A program made the position numbers and the translations under genes. Under the pieces are notes generated by a model. That model saw only the letters and a list, made by a program, of their open reading frames with translations. It did not search any database and was not told the origin of the DNA. Below are positions 26,196 through 35,459 of a stretch of 64,000 nt of DNA, one piece after another. The DNA comes from CAWJMF01 sp963843945 (lineage in GTDB: Bacteria; Vulcanimicrobiota; Vulcanimicrobiia; Vulcanimicrobiales; Vulcanimicrobiaceae), in assembly GCA_963843945.1 (NCBI GenBank), contig CAWJMF010000002.1:1488001-1552000 (forward strand). Reading direction: 5' to 3'. The number at the start of each line of letters is the position of its first letter. Position 1 is the stretch's first letter.

Positions 26196-27281
26196 CTAAC
26201 TGGCCGTCGCGAGCGCCATTTCCGGCCGCAAATTCCAGTACGTATCGCGGATGACCGGCCGGAAACCGGCTCCGATCACAAGTTCCTCGAGCTGCTTGCG
26301 GGTCGCCTCATTCGTCGAGCCCGCGTCGTGGACGACGCGCTCCTCGAGGATGGTCCCGCCCATATCGTCGCAGCCGTAAAAGAGGGCGAGCTGCCCCATC
26401 TTGAGGCCCGGCGTGAGCCACGAGGCCTGCAGGTGCGGGACGTTATCGAGGTAGAGCCGCGAGATGGCGAGCACGCGCAGGTACTCGAGCCCCGTCGATT
26501 CCTTGCCGCGCAGCGGCGTTTTGAACGGGACGTAATACCACGGGATGAAGGCGGTGAAGCCGCCGGTCTCGTCTTGCAGGCTGCGCACCGCTTCCAGATG
26601 CGCTATGCGTTCGGCGCGAGTTTCGATCGAGCCGAACATCATCGTCGCGGTCGTCGGCATGCCGAGATGCTGCGCCTCGCGCATGACGCCGAGCCACGCG
26701 TCGGGCTTGACTTTCCGCGCGCTGATTCGCTTGCGCACCCGTTCGACCAGAATCTCCGCGCCCGCACCCGGCAGCGATTTCAAGCCCGCACTCTTGAGGC
26801 GCGCCAACACGTCGTGCGTGGGCATGCGCTCGACATCCGCCAGGCCGACGATCTCCGAAACGGAGAGGGAGTGGATGTCGACGTCGGGGTACTCCGTGCG
26901 AACGCGCGCGAAGAGCCGTTCGAACCAATCGAGCCGCAGCTCGGGATTGACGCCACCCTGAATCATGATTTGGGTCGCACCCTGATCGGCCGCCCAGCGC
27001 ACGCGGCCCAGCACGTCGTCGTGCGACATCGTGTAGCCCTCGCCGTGCTTTTCGGGACGGAAGAACGCGCAGAAAGTGCAGTGCACGTTGCAGACGTTCG
27101 TGTAGTTGATCGTCGTGTCGATGACGTAGGTGACGTCGTTCGACGGATACAGCGCCATGCGGCGATGGTGTGCCGCCGCGCCGAGATCGTGGAGCGAAGC
27201 GTTCTCGTAAAGGTCGACGCCCTCGTCGTAACTCAGCCGGCCGCCGTTTGCGGCGCGCTCGAGGAGCTCAGTTAGCGGCAA
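26196..27281 (-). CDS. mqnC: Cyclic dehypoxanthine futalosine synthase MqnC
   Basis: A 361-residue radical-SAM enzyme of the futalosine menaquinone pathway, which cyclises dehypoxanthine futalosine. CxxxCxxC is at residues 64, 68 and 71 (NVCNVHCTFC), followed by FFRPEKHGEGY, MIQGGVNPEL, SLPGAGAEIL and NATMMFG-like TTATMMFGSIE. The C-terminus has WLTPGLKMGQLALFYGCDDMGGT. These are MqnC rather than CofG/CofH features. It overlaps mqnE upstream by 14 bases, so the two sequential radical-SAM steps are encoded as one coupled unit. Confidence 0.93.
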   Translation of the reverse strand: MPLTELLERAANGGRLSYDEGVDLYENASLHDLGAAAHHRRMALYPSNDVTYVIDTTINYTNVCNVHCTFCAFFRPEKHGEGYTMSHDDVLGRVRWAADQGATQIMIQGGVNPELRLDWFERLFARVRTEYPDVDIHSLSVSEIVGLADVERMPTHDVLARLKSAGLKSLPGAGAEILVERVRKRISARKVKPDAWLGVMREAQHLGMPTTATMMFGSIETRAERIAHLEAVRSLQDETGGFTAFIPWYYVPFKTPLRGKESTGLEYLRVLAISRLYLDNVPHLQASWLTPGLKMGQLALFYGCDDMGGTILEERVVHDAGSTNEATRKQLEELVIGAGFRPVIRDTYWNLRPEMALATAS

Positions 27282-28401
27282 CGAGCACCTCGCCGGGTTT
27301 CCAGTCGTAGGCGAACTCGTCGTACGTCGAGTTGCGGCGCACCGCGACGTAGCCGGCCTCCTCGATGAGGCGGCGGAACTCGCGATCGTCGACGTACTGA
27401 CCCGACTGCGTCCCGGCGCTGTGATAGATGCGCTCCTCGTCGGTCGAACCGTGCGTGCCGTCCATGTCGTCGGCGCCGAACTGCAGGGCGACCTGACACA
27501 CCTTGAGGCCCTGAATCATCCAGTAGGCCTTGATGTGATCGAAGTTGTTGAGCAGCAGCCGCGCCGCGGCGAACATGCGGATGTCGTCGAGGCCGGTCGT
27601 CCACCCATAGTGCGACAGCTCGTTGCCGTCGGGATGGAACGCCAGCGGGATGAAGGCGTTGAAGCCGGGCGAGCGCTCCTGCGACTCGCGCAGTGCGATC
27701 AAGTGCTCGACCCGCTCCTCGATCGTTTCGACGGTGCCGTAGAGCATCGTGGCGTTGGACGCGATGCCGTGACGATGCGCGACCTCGTGGATCTTGAGCC
27801 AATTTTCCGCATCGACTTTATTCGGGCAGACCAGCTTGCGGAAGCGCGCGCTGAAGACTTCCGCGCCGCCGCCGTTGATGTTGTCGAGGCCGGCTTCGCG
27901 CAACTGCGCCATCACGTCGTCGTACGAGAGGCGATGCCGGCGCGCCAGATAGTCGATCTCGGCCGCGGTGAAGAGCGAGAGCTGCACGTGGGGCAGCGCT
28001 TCCTTGAAACGGCGCATCAGCGGAAGCCAATAATCCAGCGAAAGCTGGCGTGGATCGTGTCCGCCGACGATGTGGATTTGGTTGAAGTTCGAACCCGTCT
28101 CGAGCGCCTTGGCAAACACTTCGTCGGCGCCCATGCGCACCGCGGCGGCGTCTTTTTCGTCCTTCGCGAACGAGCAGAACTTGCAGTTCGCGTAGCACAC
28201 GTTGGTCGAGTTGATGTAGCGGTTCAGAACGTAGAAGACTTTGTTTCCGCTCTTCCGCTCTTTTTCGCGCTTCGCCAAGCGGCCGAGCGTGTGCAGGTCG
28301 TGCGTCCGGAAGAGCGCGACGCCGTCTTCCTTCGAGAGCGGAATGCCCTCGTCGAGCTTGTTTTCGACGGCGCGCAGCGCGGAATCGGCGATGAACGGCA
28401 C
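27268..28401 (-). CDS. mqnE: Aminodeoxyfutalosine synthase MqnE
   Basis: A 377-residue radical-SAM enzyme that joins SAM to the enolpyruvyl benzoate intermediate, the entry step of futalosine menaquinone synthesis. CxxxCxxC is at residues 69, 73 and 76 (NVCYANCKFCSF). Other motifs are IHIVGGHDPRQLSLDYW, GLDNINGGGAEVFS, NATMLYGTVETIEERV, FIPLAFHPDGNEL and QFGADDMDGTHGSTDEE. Upstream of mqnC on the same strand with a short overlap. The presence of both genes shows respiration with menaquinone without the classical MenF-MenD route, at least for these steps. Confidence 0.94.
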   Translation of the reverse strand: MPFIADSALRAVENKLDEGIPLSKEDGVALFRTHDLHTLGRLAKREKERKSGNKVFYVLNRYINSTNVCYANCKFCSFAKDEKDAAAVRMGADEVFAKALETGSNFNQIHIVGGHDPRQLSLDYWLPLMRRFKEALPHVQLSLFTAAEIDYLARRHRLSYDDVMAQLREAGLDNINGGGAEVFSARFRKLVCPNKVDAENWLKIHEVAHRHGIASNATMLYGTVETIEERVEHLIALRESQERSPGFNAFIPLAFHPDGNELSHYGWTTGLDDIRMFAAARLLLNNFDHIKAYWMIQGLKVCQVALQFGADDMDGTHGSTDEERIYHSAGTQSGQYVDDREFRRLIEEAGYVAVRRNSTYDEFAYDWKPGEVLVAAN

Positions 28402-28519
28402 TTTTGAGCTTTACCCCGTGAACGAAACGGTACTGAACCTACGCCGGATTTCTTCGACCATCCGTCCGGCAACGACTCCCGCGGCGCGAGGCGACTTTTA
28501 TCGGGGCAGCCGGCGTTCG

Positions 28520-29128
28520 CTAGACGGCGCGCTTCTTTGACGTACGCAGGGCGGCGGCAATCTCGAAGCACAAAGCGCTCGCCCCGAGCAGGTAGCCGCC
28601 GAGAAGGTCGCTGGGAAAGTGGGCCCCGAGCGCGAGGCGCGACCAGCCGATCGCCAGGATCCACAACACGATCGCGACCACGATCGCCAGCCTCGCGCTA
28701 AAGGGCAGCGCGCTGCGCCAGACGAGATAGGCGCCGAAGCCGTAGAAGGCCGTCGAAAGCACCGCGTGACCGCTGGGATACGAATACGAGGTTTCCCGCA
28801 GAGCGAACCAGTGCTCGGGCCGGGGGCGGTGAAAGATCGCTTTCAGCGCGTCGCTCACTTGCCAGACGATCACGAGGGCGATCACCGCGATCGTAACGTT
28901 CGCGAGGTACTCGCGCCGCACGAACGCGAGGACCAGCAAGCCGGCGCAGAGCGTGGCGTAGACCGGAAAGAGTCCGGCGCGCGTCAAGAATGCCGCGAGC
29001 GGTAGCGCCACGCCGCCGAACGCCTCGCCGGCGATGTCGGAGTGCAAGGGCGGCAGGTTGCACACGATCACCCCGAGTCCGACGCAAAGGCCCAGCGCCA
29101 GCACGCCGTAGAGGATCGCGTCGCGCAT
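28520..29128 (-). CDS. PAP2-family membrane phosphatase
   Basis: A 202-residue integral membrane phosphatase with about six membrane helices. The three-part active site is complete: KAIFHRPRPE (K-x6-RP), SYPSGHAVLS (PSGH) and SRLALGAHFPSDLLGG (SR-x5-H-x3-D). Likely substrates are undecaprenyl pyrophosphate or phosphatidic/lipid phosphates, so it may recycle the carrier lipid for envelope polymers. Its ATG follows directly on the ftsK stop with no gap, so it is probably co-transcribed. Confidence 0.88.
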   Translation of the reverse strand: MRDAILYGVLALGLCVGLGVIVCNLPPLHSDIAGEAFGGVALPLAAFLTRAGLFPVYATLCAGLLVLAFVRREYLANVTIAVIALVIVWQVSDALKAIFHRPRPEHWFALRETSYSYPSGHAVLSTAFYGFGAYLVWRSALPFSARLAIVVAIVLWILAIGWSRLALGAHFPSDLLGGYLLGASALCFEIAAALRTSKKRAV

Positions 29129-31394
29129 CTAGGCGCCTTGCGCGAAGAGGTCGGTTTGGTCGTCGCGGCCGAGCCGGCCCGCGATGGTCTCGAGATCGGA
29201 AAGGGTGAGGTTGATGCGGCGCGGCTTCGTGCCCTCGTGCGGGCCGACGACGCCGGCTTCTTCGAGCTGCTTCATCAAACGCACCGCGCGCGGATGCCCG
29301 ATCGAGAACTGCGACTGCAGTTGCGCGGTCGAGGCGTAGTTGGTCTCGATGATGAACTTGGCAGCCTCGTACGCGAGCGGATCGCACGGCGCGCCGCTCG
29401 TCGTCTTCGATCGGCGCGACCTCGACGTCGAGCAGGTTGTCGGGCCGCGACTGCGCCGCCCAAAATGCGACGAGCCGCGAGACCTCGGCACCGGTGATGA
29501 GCGCGCCTTGCGCGCGCACCGGTTTGGGCGCATCGATCGGCAAGATAGAGCATATCGCCGCGACCGAGCAGCCGCTCCGCGCCGGCCATGTCGAGAATCG
29601 TGCGCGAATCGACTTGCGAGCTGACCGCGAACGCGATGCGCGAGGGAATGTTCGCCTTGATGATGCCGGTGATGACGTCGACCGAGGGACGCTGGGTTGC
29701 GACCACGAGATGGATCCCGGTCGCGCGCGCGAGCTGCGCCAGCCGGCAGATCGTCGTTTCGACTTTGGCCGGCGCGACCAGCATGAGATCGGCCAGCTCG
29801 TCGATGACGATCACGACGTAAGGCAGCTTCTCGTCGGGGAACTTCGCGTTGTACTCTTCGATCTTGCGGACGCCGGCTTTGGCGAAGCGCTCGTAGCGCG
29901 CGTCCATCTCTTTGGTCATCTCGAAGAGCGCGCCGGCGGCGAGCCGCGGGTCGGTGATGACCTCTTTGATCAGATGCGGAATGCCGTTATACACGGTCAG
30001 CTCGACGCGTTTGGGATCGATCATCAGCATCTGCACTTGGTCCGGCGTCGCGCTGAAACGAGCAGCGAGGCGATGATGCTGTTGAGGCAGACCGATCTTG
30101 CCGCTTCCGGTCGCGCCGGCGACCAGCAAGTGCGGCATCTTGCCGAGATCGCCGAAGACCGGTCGACCGGTGATGTCCTTGCCGAGCGCCATCTGCAGCG
30201 GCGGGACCTGGCCGCGTTGCGGCATCGCCTGCAAGATCTCGCGAAATCGCGACGATCGACGATCGTGCGCGTTCGGAATCTCGATGCCGACCGCCGACTT
30301 GCCGGGAATCGGCGCTTCGATGCGCACCGACGTTGCTGCCAGCGCGAGCGCGAGGTCGTCGGCGAGCGACGCGATCCGCGAGATCTTCACGCCGCGGTCG
30401 GGTTTGAGCTCGTAGCGCGTGATCGACGGCCCGCGCTCGATGTGCGTGACCTTCGCTCCGACGCCGAACGAAGCCAGCGTATCTTCGAGCACGCGCGAGC
30501 GATTGCGAGTCGTCGACGAGCTGCGCTTGCGGCGGATCGAACAGGGCGAGGTCGGGCAGCCGGTAGCTGCGCCGGCCGGGCTCGCTCGGAACGACGGCCG
30601 GCGGCTCGTACTCGCCGACGACCGGCGCCGCCTCGAGTTCGCTCTCCGCGTCTTCTTCCTCGAGTTCGTCCTCGTCGTCTTCATCGAACTCTTCGTCGTA
30701 GTCCTCGAACTCGTCGTCGTCTTCTTCGACCAGGGTTTCCGCGTGCGCCACCGCGGGACGCTCGTCGAAGACGACGGCCGGCGCAGGCGCAACCGTCGCC
30801 AGCGCGCTTCCTTTGCGCGCTGCCGGCAGGTGCAGCGCCTCGCGCAGGGTTCGCGGCCCGGATAGGGTGCCGGCGCTGCGGCCGAGCGCGGCCGTCACCC
30901 GCGCGGTGCCGCGGCGCAGACCGTTCGCGACGGCGAAGCCGCGCCCGATCGTCCGCTTGACCGAAACGTTCGTGATCCACACGAAGACGACGACCGCCAG
31001 CAGCGCGAGCACGATCGCGGCGCCGGTCGTTCCGAAGAGCGTGCGCAAAAGCTGGGCCAGCGCCGTGCCGACGATGCCGCCGTGCTTGTCCTCGGCGGCG
31101 TCGACGATCAGCAAATATGCGAGCGAGGCGGCACCGAGCGTCGCGATCATGCGCGGAACGTTGATCTCGAGAAAGACGATGGCGCCGAAGAGGGCGACGA
31201 CACGCGGGAACGAGCCATGCGGCCTGACCGAACAGCGCCACCGTGACGCCGGCCGTCGCGGCCCCGATCCAGCCCGAGTGCTGGGGCGCCGCCAGCGCAA
31301 TACCCAACAGGACCGCGATGCCGAACGCGGCGATTCCGGCAATCTCGAGATTGAGCCGCTGCGTCGCACGAGCCTTACGGCGTCCGCGTGCCAT
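29129..31394 (-). CDS. ftsK: DNA translocase FtsK/SpoIIIE, frame interrupted
   Basis: Septal DNA pump. N-terminus MARGRRKARATQRLNLEIA with four or so membrane helices, a very acidic linker (EEDDDEFEDYDEEFDEDDED), then the motor: SFGVGAKVTHIERGPSITRYE, Walker A ATGSGK, MLMIDPKRVELTVYNGIPHL, VIVIDELADLML and RPSVDVITGIIKANIPSR. The C-terminal gamma winged helix binds KOPS-type DNA sites (STAQLQSQFSIGHPRAVRLM, ends FAQGA). The frame is broken by extra bases at 31202, 30502, 30244, 30096, 29541 and 29399, all placeable between codons (for example CTT-g-CCG). One base is missing near 30259, and a two-base gain or one-base loss lies near 30055. All domains survive, so I treat this as an intact gene with suspect sequence. 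Confidence 0.85.
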
Positions 31395-31505
31395 TGAGGG
31401 AGACGTTATCGGGGCTCGCGTCGCACACCTGTTCGCGCGCGGCGCGGCTTCCTTAATACGGGTGGCGGCAGGCTTCGCGGGCGCGAAGCGTGGACTTCCT
31501 GCCCG

Positions 31506-32583
31506 ATGGCAACGCCAACGATCGTCGTGCTCGAAGGCGACCAGACCGGACAAGAGTTACTCGTCGAGGCGCTGCGCGTCATCGAGCCGCAGGTCATCGG
31601 CATGCCACTGGCTTTCGAGCTCTTCGACCTCTCGCTCGAGCGGCGCCGCGAAACTCAAAACGGCGTCGTGCACGAGGCCGCCAGCGCCATGACGCGCACG
31701 GGACTTGGCCTCAAGGCCGCGACGATCACGCCCGAGCACAAGGGCGACGTCGGTTCGCCGAACGCCATCCTGCGGCAGCGAAATCGACGGTAAGGTCATC
31801 GTGCGTACCGGACGCCGACTTCCGCGGCGTTCGCCCCGTCGCCGGAATCCACGCGCCGATCTCGGTCGTGCGCATGGCCGTCGGCGACGCTTACGGCGCG
31901 AACGAATGGCGCGAGGGCGAAGGCGACGACGAAGTGGCCTTCCGCACCGAGCGCATCGAGCGCAGCGTCTGCCGCGTCGTCGCCGAGTACGCCTTCTCGC
32001 ACGCGCGCAAGACGAACGCGAAAGTCTTCGGCGGCCCCAAGTACACGGTCAGTCCGGTCTACGAGGGAATGCTCAAGGAAGAGATGGACGACGCGGCGCT
32101 GCGCTATCCGGAGGTCGTCTACGAGCCGCAGCTCATCGACGCGACCTACGCGCTGCTGATCTCGATCCGGCGGCGAGGCGATGGTGATCCCGTCGCTCAA
32201 TCGCGACGGGGACTGTCTCTCGGACCTCGTCATGCAGCTCTTCGGCTCGATCGCCGGCGCGGAATCGCGTGCTGCTCGCGTTCGACCGTTCCCTCAAACC
32301 GACGGTCGTGATGGCGGAGGCGCCGCACGGCACGGCGCCGCGTCTGTTCGGCAAGAACGTCGCCAACCCGATGGCGATGATCCTTGCTTGCGCGGCGCTG
32401 CTCTCGCACATCCCCTCCCCGCAAGCCGCGAGCGCTTCCCGCGCGATCTACGAGTCCGTGCTTGAGACCGTTCGCGCCGGCATCGCCACAAGCGACCTCG
32501 GCGGCTCGGCCTCGACCTCGGAATTCACCGACGCCGTGATCGCCAAAGTCCAATCCAAGCTCGAAGTCTGGGCCTCGCTGTAG
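31506..32583 (+). CDS. Isocitrate/isopropylmalate dehydrogenase family protein, frame interrupted
   Basis: About 358 codons. Begins MATPTIVVLEGDQTGQELL (the GDGxG-like start of the family), then HEAASAMTRTGLGLKAATITPEHKGDVGSPN, RMAVGDAYGANEWREGEGDDEVAFRTERI, VFGGPKYTVSPVYEGMLKEEMD, NRDGDCLSDLVMQLFGSIAGAES and EAPHGTAPRLFGKNVANPMAM (cofactor site). It ends SEFTDAVIAKVQ. NAD(P)-dependent oxidative decarboxylation of a 3-hydroxy acid is expected; the exact substrate is open. Four extra C bases, at 31776, 31825, 32074-equivalent 32174 should read 32174, and 32268, each sit between whole codons (CGG-c-AGC, CCG-c-GGC, CGG-c-GAG, TCG-c-GTG) and together move the frame by one. Confidence 0.82.
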
Positions 32584-32768
32584 GTTCGATCCATCCAGCT
32601 TTTTGACGGTCGATTGCCTCTTTAGAGGGTGGCTCCAGCCGCCCGGTGGGAACCAATAGACTTACCGATCACAAGCCTCAGGCGGATGGCTGGCGGGCAG
32701 AAACAGCGACCGCGCGCGCGGAAAGTGCTGCTTCACGAGGCTAAGGAGTTGACATTTCCGGCGTCCTG

Positions 32769-32788
32769 ATATACACCATGGTGTATAT
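32769..32788. promoter_or_regulatory. 20-bp perfect palindrome upstream of RHH/PIN module
   Basis: ATATACACCATGGTGTATAT is identical to its own reverse complement. It lies about 50 bases before the RHH antitoxin start, in an A+T-rich patch that contrasts with its surroundings. A TTGACA lies 13 bases to its left, so the palindrome covers the expected -10 region. RHH antitoxins normally repress their own operon by binding such symmetric sites. Operator function is inference; the symmetry is direct. Confidence 0.7.
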
Positions 32789-32839
32789 TAGCATATTACC
32801 TCGGCCAAGGGCGAATTCCTGGCAAACGAAGGTTGCACG

Positions 32840-33163
32840 ATGAGCACGCGGACCCAAATCTACCTTGACGAAAACCAGCGCCGTGCCCTGAAAATGATCG
32901 CCGCGTCGACCGATTCGACCATGTCAGATCTCGTGCGCCGCGCCATCAATCGCCTTCTGGCCGATGAATTCGCCGGCAAGCATTGGGCGTCCGAGATACG
33001 CATTGCAGTCGATCGAATTCGCGAGAGCGTCCCCGCGATGGAAGAACACGACCTGGACAAGTTAGCTGCCGCTCGGCGTCGCATCGCTTCTGAGAAATCC
33101 GGCGATCGTGTTCGCGAACCGCGCGCCGTCAAGACGATCGAGAAGCACAAGGTTCGCGTATAG
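32840..33163 (+). CDS. Ribbon-helix-helix antitoxin
   Basis: A 107-residue protein. Residues 1-45 fit the RHH fold: STRTQIYLDENQRRALKMIAA (strand plus helix), STMSDLVRRAINRLLADE (second helix). The rest is a charged helical tail rich in Arg/Lys/Glu that would wrap a toxin. It is followed within a few bases by a PIN-domain gene and preceded by a perfect palindrome, the classic VapB-type layout. Expected roles are neutralising the PIN nuclease and autorepression. Confidence 0.82.
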   Translation: MSTRTQIYLDENQRRALKMIAASTDSTMSDLVRRAINRLLADEFAGKHWASEIRIAVDRIRESVPAMEEHDLDKLAAARRRIASEKSGDRVREPRAVKTIEKHKVRV

Positions 33164-33165
33164 GG

Positions 33166-33577
33166 CTGCGCGTTGTCGTTGACGCGATGGTGTGGGTCGC
33201 GGCTCTCATAGGGCGGGACGGTTCATCGTCCCGTTTTGTTTTTGGAAGCTTTCTTGGACGGCAAAATCACCGTGGTGACCTGCGGTTCGCTTGTAAACGA
33301 GTCGGCCGAAACGCTGATGTCTACCGGCGTTCCCACCGACTGGGTCGAGGCGTTTGAGGTGCTACTCTGCGCGGAGGCAGAGGTTGTGCCGATAAAGCAT
33401 CAAGAATTAGGCTCGCCCGATCCGAACGACGATGCCTTGTTCGAAGCTGCCATCGTAGGGCACGCGGATCACATCGTAACGCGTGAGAGAAAACTTCTCG
33501 AGAAGTTGAAGCCGCACGTCCGTGGATACTTCGAGCAAAGGGGCATTCACGTGAACGCATCACGAGGAGTTCCCTAG
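33166..33577 (+). CDS. PIN-domain toxin (VapC-like), one frameshift
   Basis: The first 25 codons, from a CTG just after the antitoxin stop, read LRVVVDAMVWVAALIGRDGSS, the usual PIN start with the first metal Asp. The remainder lies in the next frame: LEAFLDGKITVVTCGSLVNESAETL (conserved Glu), then LGSPDPNDDALFEAAIVGHADHIVTRERKLL with the later Asp residues. The two halves join at a run of T near 33230, where one base is extra (RLFLEAFL is restored if it is removed). The active-site residues are otherwise complete. Either the toxin is inactivated by this mutation or the run was misread. Confidence 0.72.
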
Positions 33578-33603
33578 TGTGTTGAGGGCCTCACTGTAGC
33601 GCG

Positions 33604-34434
33604 TTACAGCGCGATGAGCACGACGCCGGCGACCGCGCAGGCGGCTCCGGCCCACTGCAACGGCGCGAGCCGTTCGCGCAAGAAGACGCGCGCGAGCATT
33701 ACCGTCGAGGCCGGGTAGAGCGAAGTGATGACGGCAACGACGGCCAGCAAGCCGCTGCGCGTCGCGACGACGTAGAGCACGTTGGCCGCCATGTCGAGCG
33801 CACCGGCGCCGAGGATGACGGCGAGTGCGCCGCGCGGAACGCGCAGCGACTCGTGCCGGCTGCGCGCCCACACCAGCAGCAGCAGCACCGAAACGACGCG
33901 GGTTGGCGCCAGCACCGCGATGCCGGAATCCGGCGCGCTGCGTGAAAGCGCGACGAGCATCAGTCCGATTCCGAGCCCGCTGACGATCGCTAGGACGAGA
34001 CCCGGTTCTTCGAACGACAGTCGCAGCGTTTGCGGATCGGCCGAAACCAGGACGACCGCCACGAACGCGAGCGCGATGCCGGCCAGCGCCGGCACCGTAG
34101 GGCGTTCGCCGAGGGCGAGCCCGGCAACGACCGGTACGCTCGCGCCGATCACCGCGGTAAGCGGCGAGATGACGCCCATGCGCCCGATCGCGAGCGCGGC
34201 GTAGAGCGCGGCGATTCCAAGCGCGCCCCCGACGCCCGCCAACGCGCCCCAAACGAGATCGCCGCGGTGGAAGTGGCTGGGCACGAACGCCAGCGACGCG
34301 AGGAAAACCGCGACGCCGGCGAGCTGCGAGAGCACGACGACCACGCCCGCCGGCGAACGGCGGCTCGCGATGCCGCCCAAAAAATCCGCCGCGCCGTAGG
34401 TCAACGCGGCGAAGAGCGCTAGGGTGATGGCCAC
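33604..34434 (-). CDS. EamA/DMT-superfamily transporter
   Basis: A 276-residue membrane protein with about ten hydrophobic helices in two EamA-type halves, each about 135 residues: LTYGAADFLGGIASRRSPAG ... VISPLTAVIGASVPVVAGLALGERP and MAANVLYVVATRSGLLAVVAVITSLYPASTVMLARVFLRERL. The GERP and RERL ends of the conserved helix are typical. Drug/metabolite exporter by family; substrate unknown. It is followed closely on the left by gene spacing only and no obvious operon partner other than the permease to its right on the same strand. Confidence 0.85.
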   Translation of the reverse strand: MAITLALFAALTYGAADFLGGIASRRSPAGVVVVLSQLAGVAVFLASLAFVPSHFHRGDLVWGALAGVGGALGIAALYAALAIGRMGVISPLTAVIGASVPVVAGLALGERPTVPALAGIALAFVAVVLVSADPQTLRLSFEEPGLVLAIVSGLGIGLMLVALSRSAPDSGIAVLAPTRVVSVLLLLVWARSRHESLRVPRGALAVILGAGALDMAANVLYVVATRSGLLAVVAVITSLYPASTVMLARVFLRERLAPLQWAGAACAVAGVVLIAL

Positions 34435-34448
34435 GCGCTAGCGGGACC

Positions 34449-35276
34449 CTAGCGCTCGGTCGGGTCCAGCGAGTCGCGCAATCCGTCGCCGAGCAGGTTG
34501 AAGCCGAGCACGAGCGCGGTGATCGAGATCCCCGGGAAGATCAGCGCCCACGGGGCGGAGAGCCAGTAGTCGCGCGCGTCGCTCAGCATCGCGCCCCACT
34601 CGGGCGCCGGCGGTCGCGCGCCGAGCCCGAGGTACGAGAGCCCCGCGGCCTCGAGTTCAGCGGTCGCGATGCCGAGCGTCGCCTGCACGAGCAACGGCGC
34701 CAAGATGTTCGGCAAGATATGGCGCCCGAGGATCACGACGCTCGAGGCACCGAGCGCGCGCGCCGCTTCGACGAATTCCGTTTCCTTGACGGCGAGTACC
34801 GCCGAACGCGCCAGCCGCGCGTATTGCGGAATGTACACGACGCCGACCGCAATCATCAAGTTCGTGATGCTCGGACCGAGGATCGTGGTGATGCCGATTG
34901 CCAGGATGATCGGCGGAAAGGCCAGCATGACGTCCATCGCGCCCATCAGCACGTCGTCGACGCGGCCGCGCGCGTAGCCGGCGAGCGCGCCGATCGCCGT
35001 GCCGAGCGTGATCGCCAGGCCTACCGCCACGAAGCCGATGCGGATCGAGATCCGCGCTCCGTACAGGATGCGGCTGAAAACGTCGCGCCCCAGCTTGTCC
35101 GTTCCCATCGGGTGTTGCCAGCTCGGCGGCGCGGTCTGGAGCGCCAGGTTCTGAGCCAGTGGGTCGGCGTGCGCGAGCCAGGGTGCGAATACCGCCGCGC
35201 AGGCGATCGCGCCGACGAGCAGCGCACCGACGATCGCACCCGGCGATCGCCTTAGCTTGCGCAGCGTGACGGCCAA
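34449..35276 (-). CDS. Peptide/nickel-type ABC transporter permease (DppC/OppC-like)
   Basis: A 275-residue inner-membrane permease with about six helices. Early on are the TDKLGRDVFSRILYGARISIRIG motif of the DppC/OppC subfamily and an HPMGT element. The EAA loop is EAARALGASSVVILGRHILPN, and the end is FNLLGDGLRDSLDP. Such subunits pair with a DppB-like permease, two ATPases and a binding protein, none of which is in this stretch. It is either an orphan or assembles with genes elsewhere. The TTG start is uncertain; open codons continue upstream without a good ATG. Confidence 0.88.
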   Translation of the reverse strand: MAVTLRKLRRSPGAIVGALLVGAIACAAVFAPWLAHADPLAQNLALQTAPPSWQHPMGTDKLGRDVFSRILYGARISIRIGFVAVGLAITLGTAIGALAGYARGRVDDVLMGAMDVMLAFPPIILAIGITTILGPSITNLMIAVGVVYIPQYARLARSAVLAVKETEFVEAARALGASSVVILGRHILPNILAPLLVQATLGIATAELEAAGLSYLGLGARPPAPEWGAMLSDARDYWLSAPWALIFPGISITALVLGFNLLGDGLRDSLDPTER

Positions 35277-35459
35277 GCCCGAGCGCCCGGCGCTCGGACC
35301 GGCCTCGACCCTCGCCGAAATGGCCGGCGCGGTCAGCGCCCGGCGCCTTTTTCAACGCGAGGAATGAACATTGCCCAAAGCGCGTAATCTGTTCTTCTAA
35401 TCCGCCGGGACCCTTTTCGCCGAACGCCCGGGCCCACGCGTCACTCGTAAGGATCTGCA

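Noticed and set aside
26073..27275. A 400-codon open frame on the plus strand across mqnC
   Set aside because: It is the antisense of a clear MqnC gene; high GC produces long antisense frames. Composition is Arg/Asp/Ala-rich with no motif. The same applies to large frames opposite the LCP, LuxR, permease and adaptor genes.
32575..32610. A GGTTCGATCC string like a tRNA T-loop
   Set aside because: It has no matching T-arm stem and overlaps the end of the dehydrogenase gene; no acceptor or anticodon arms can be drawn.
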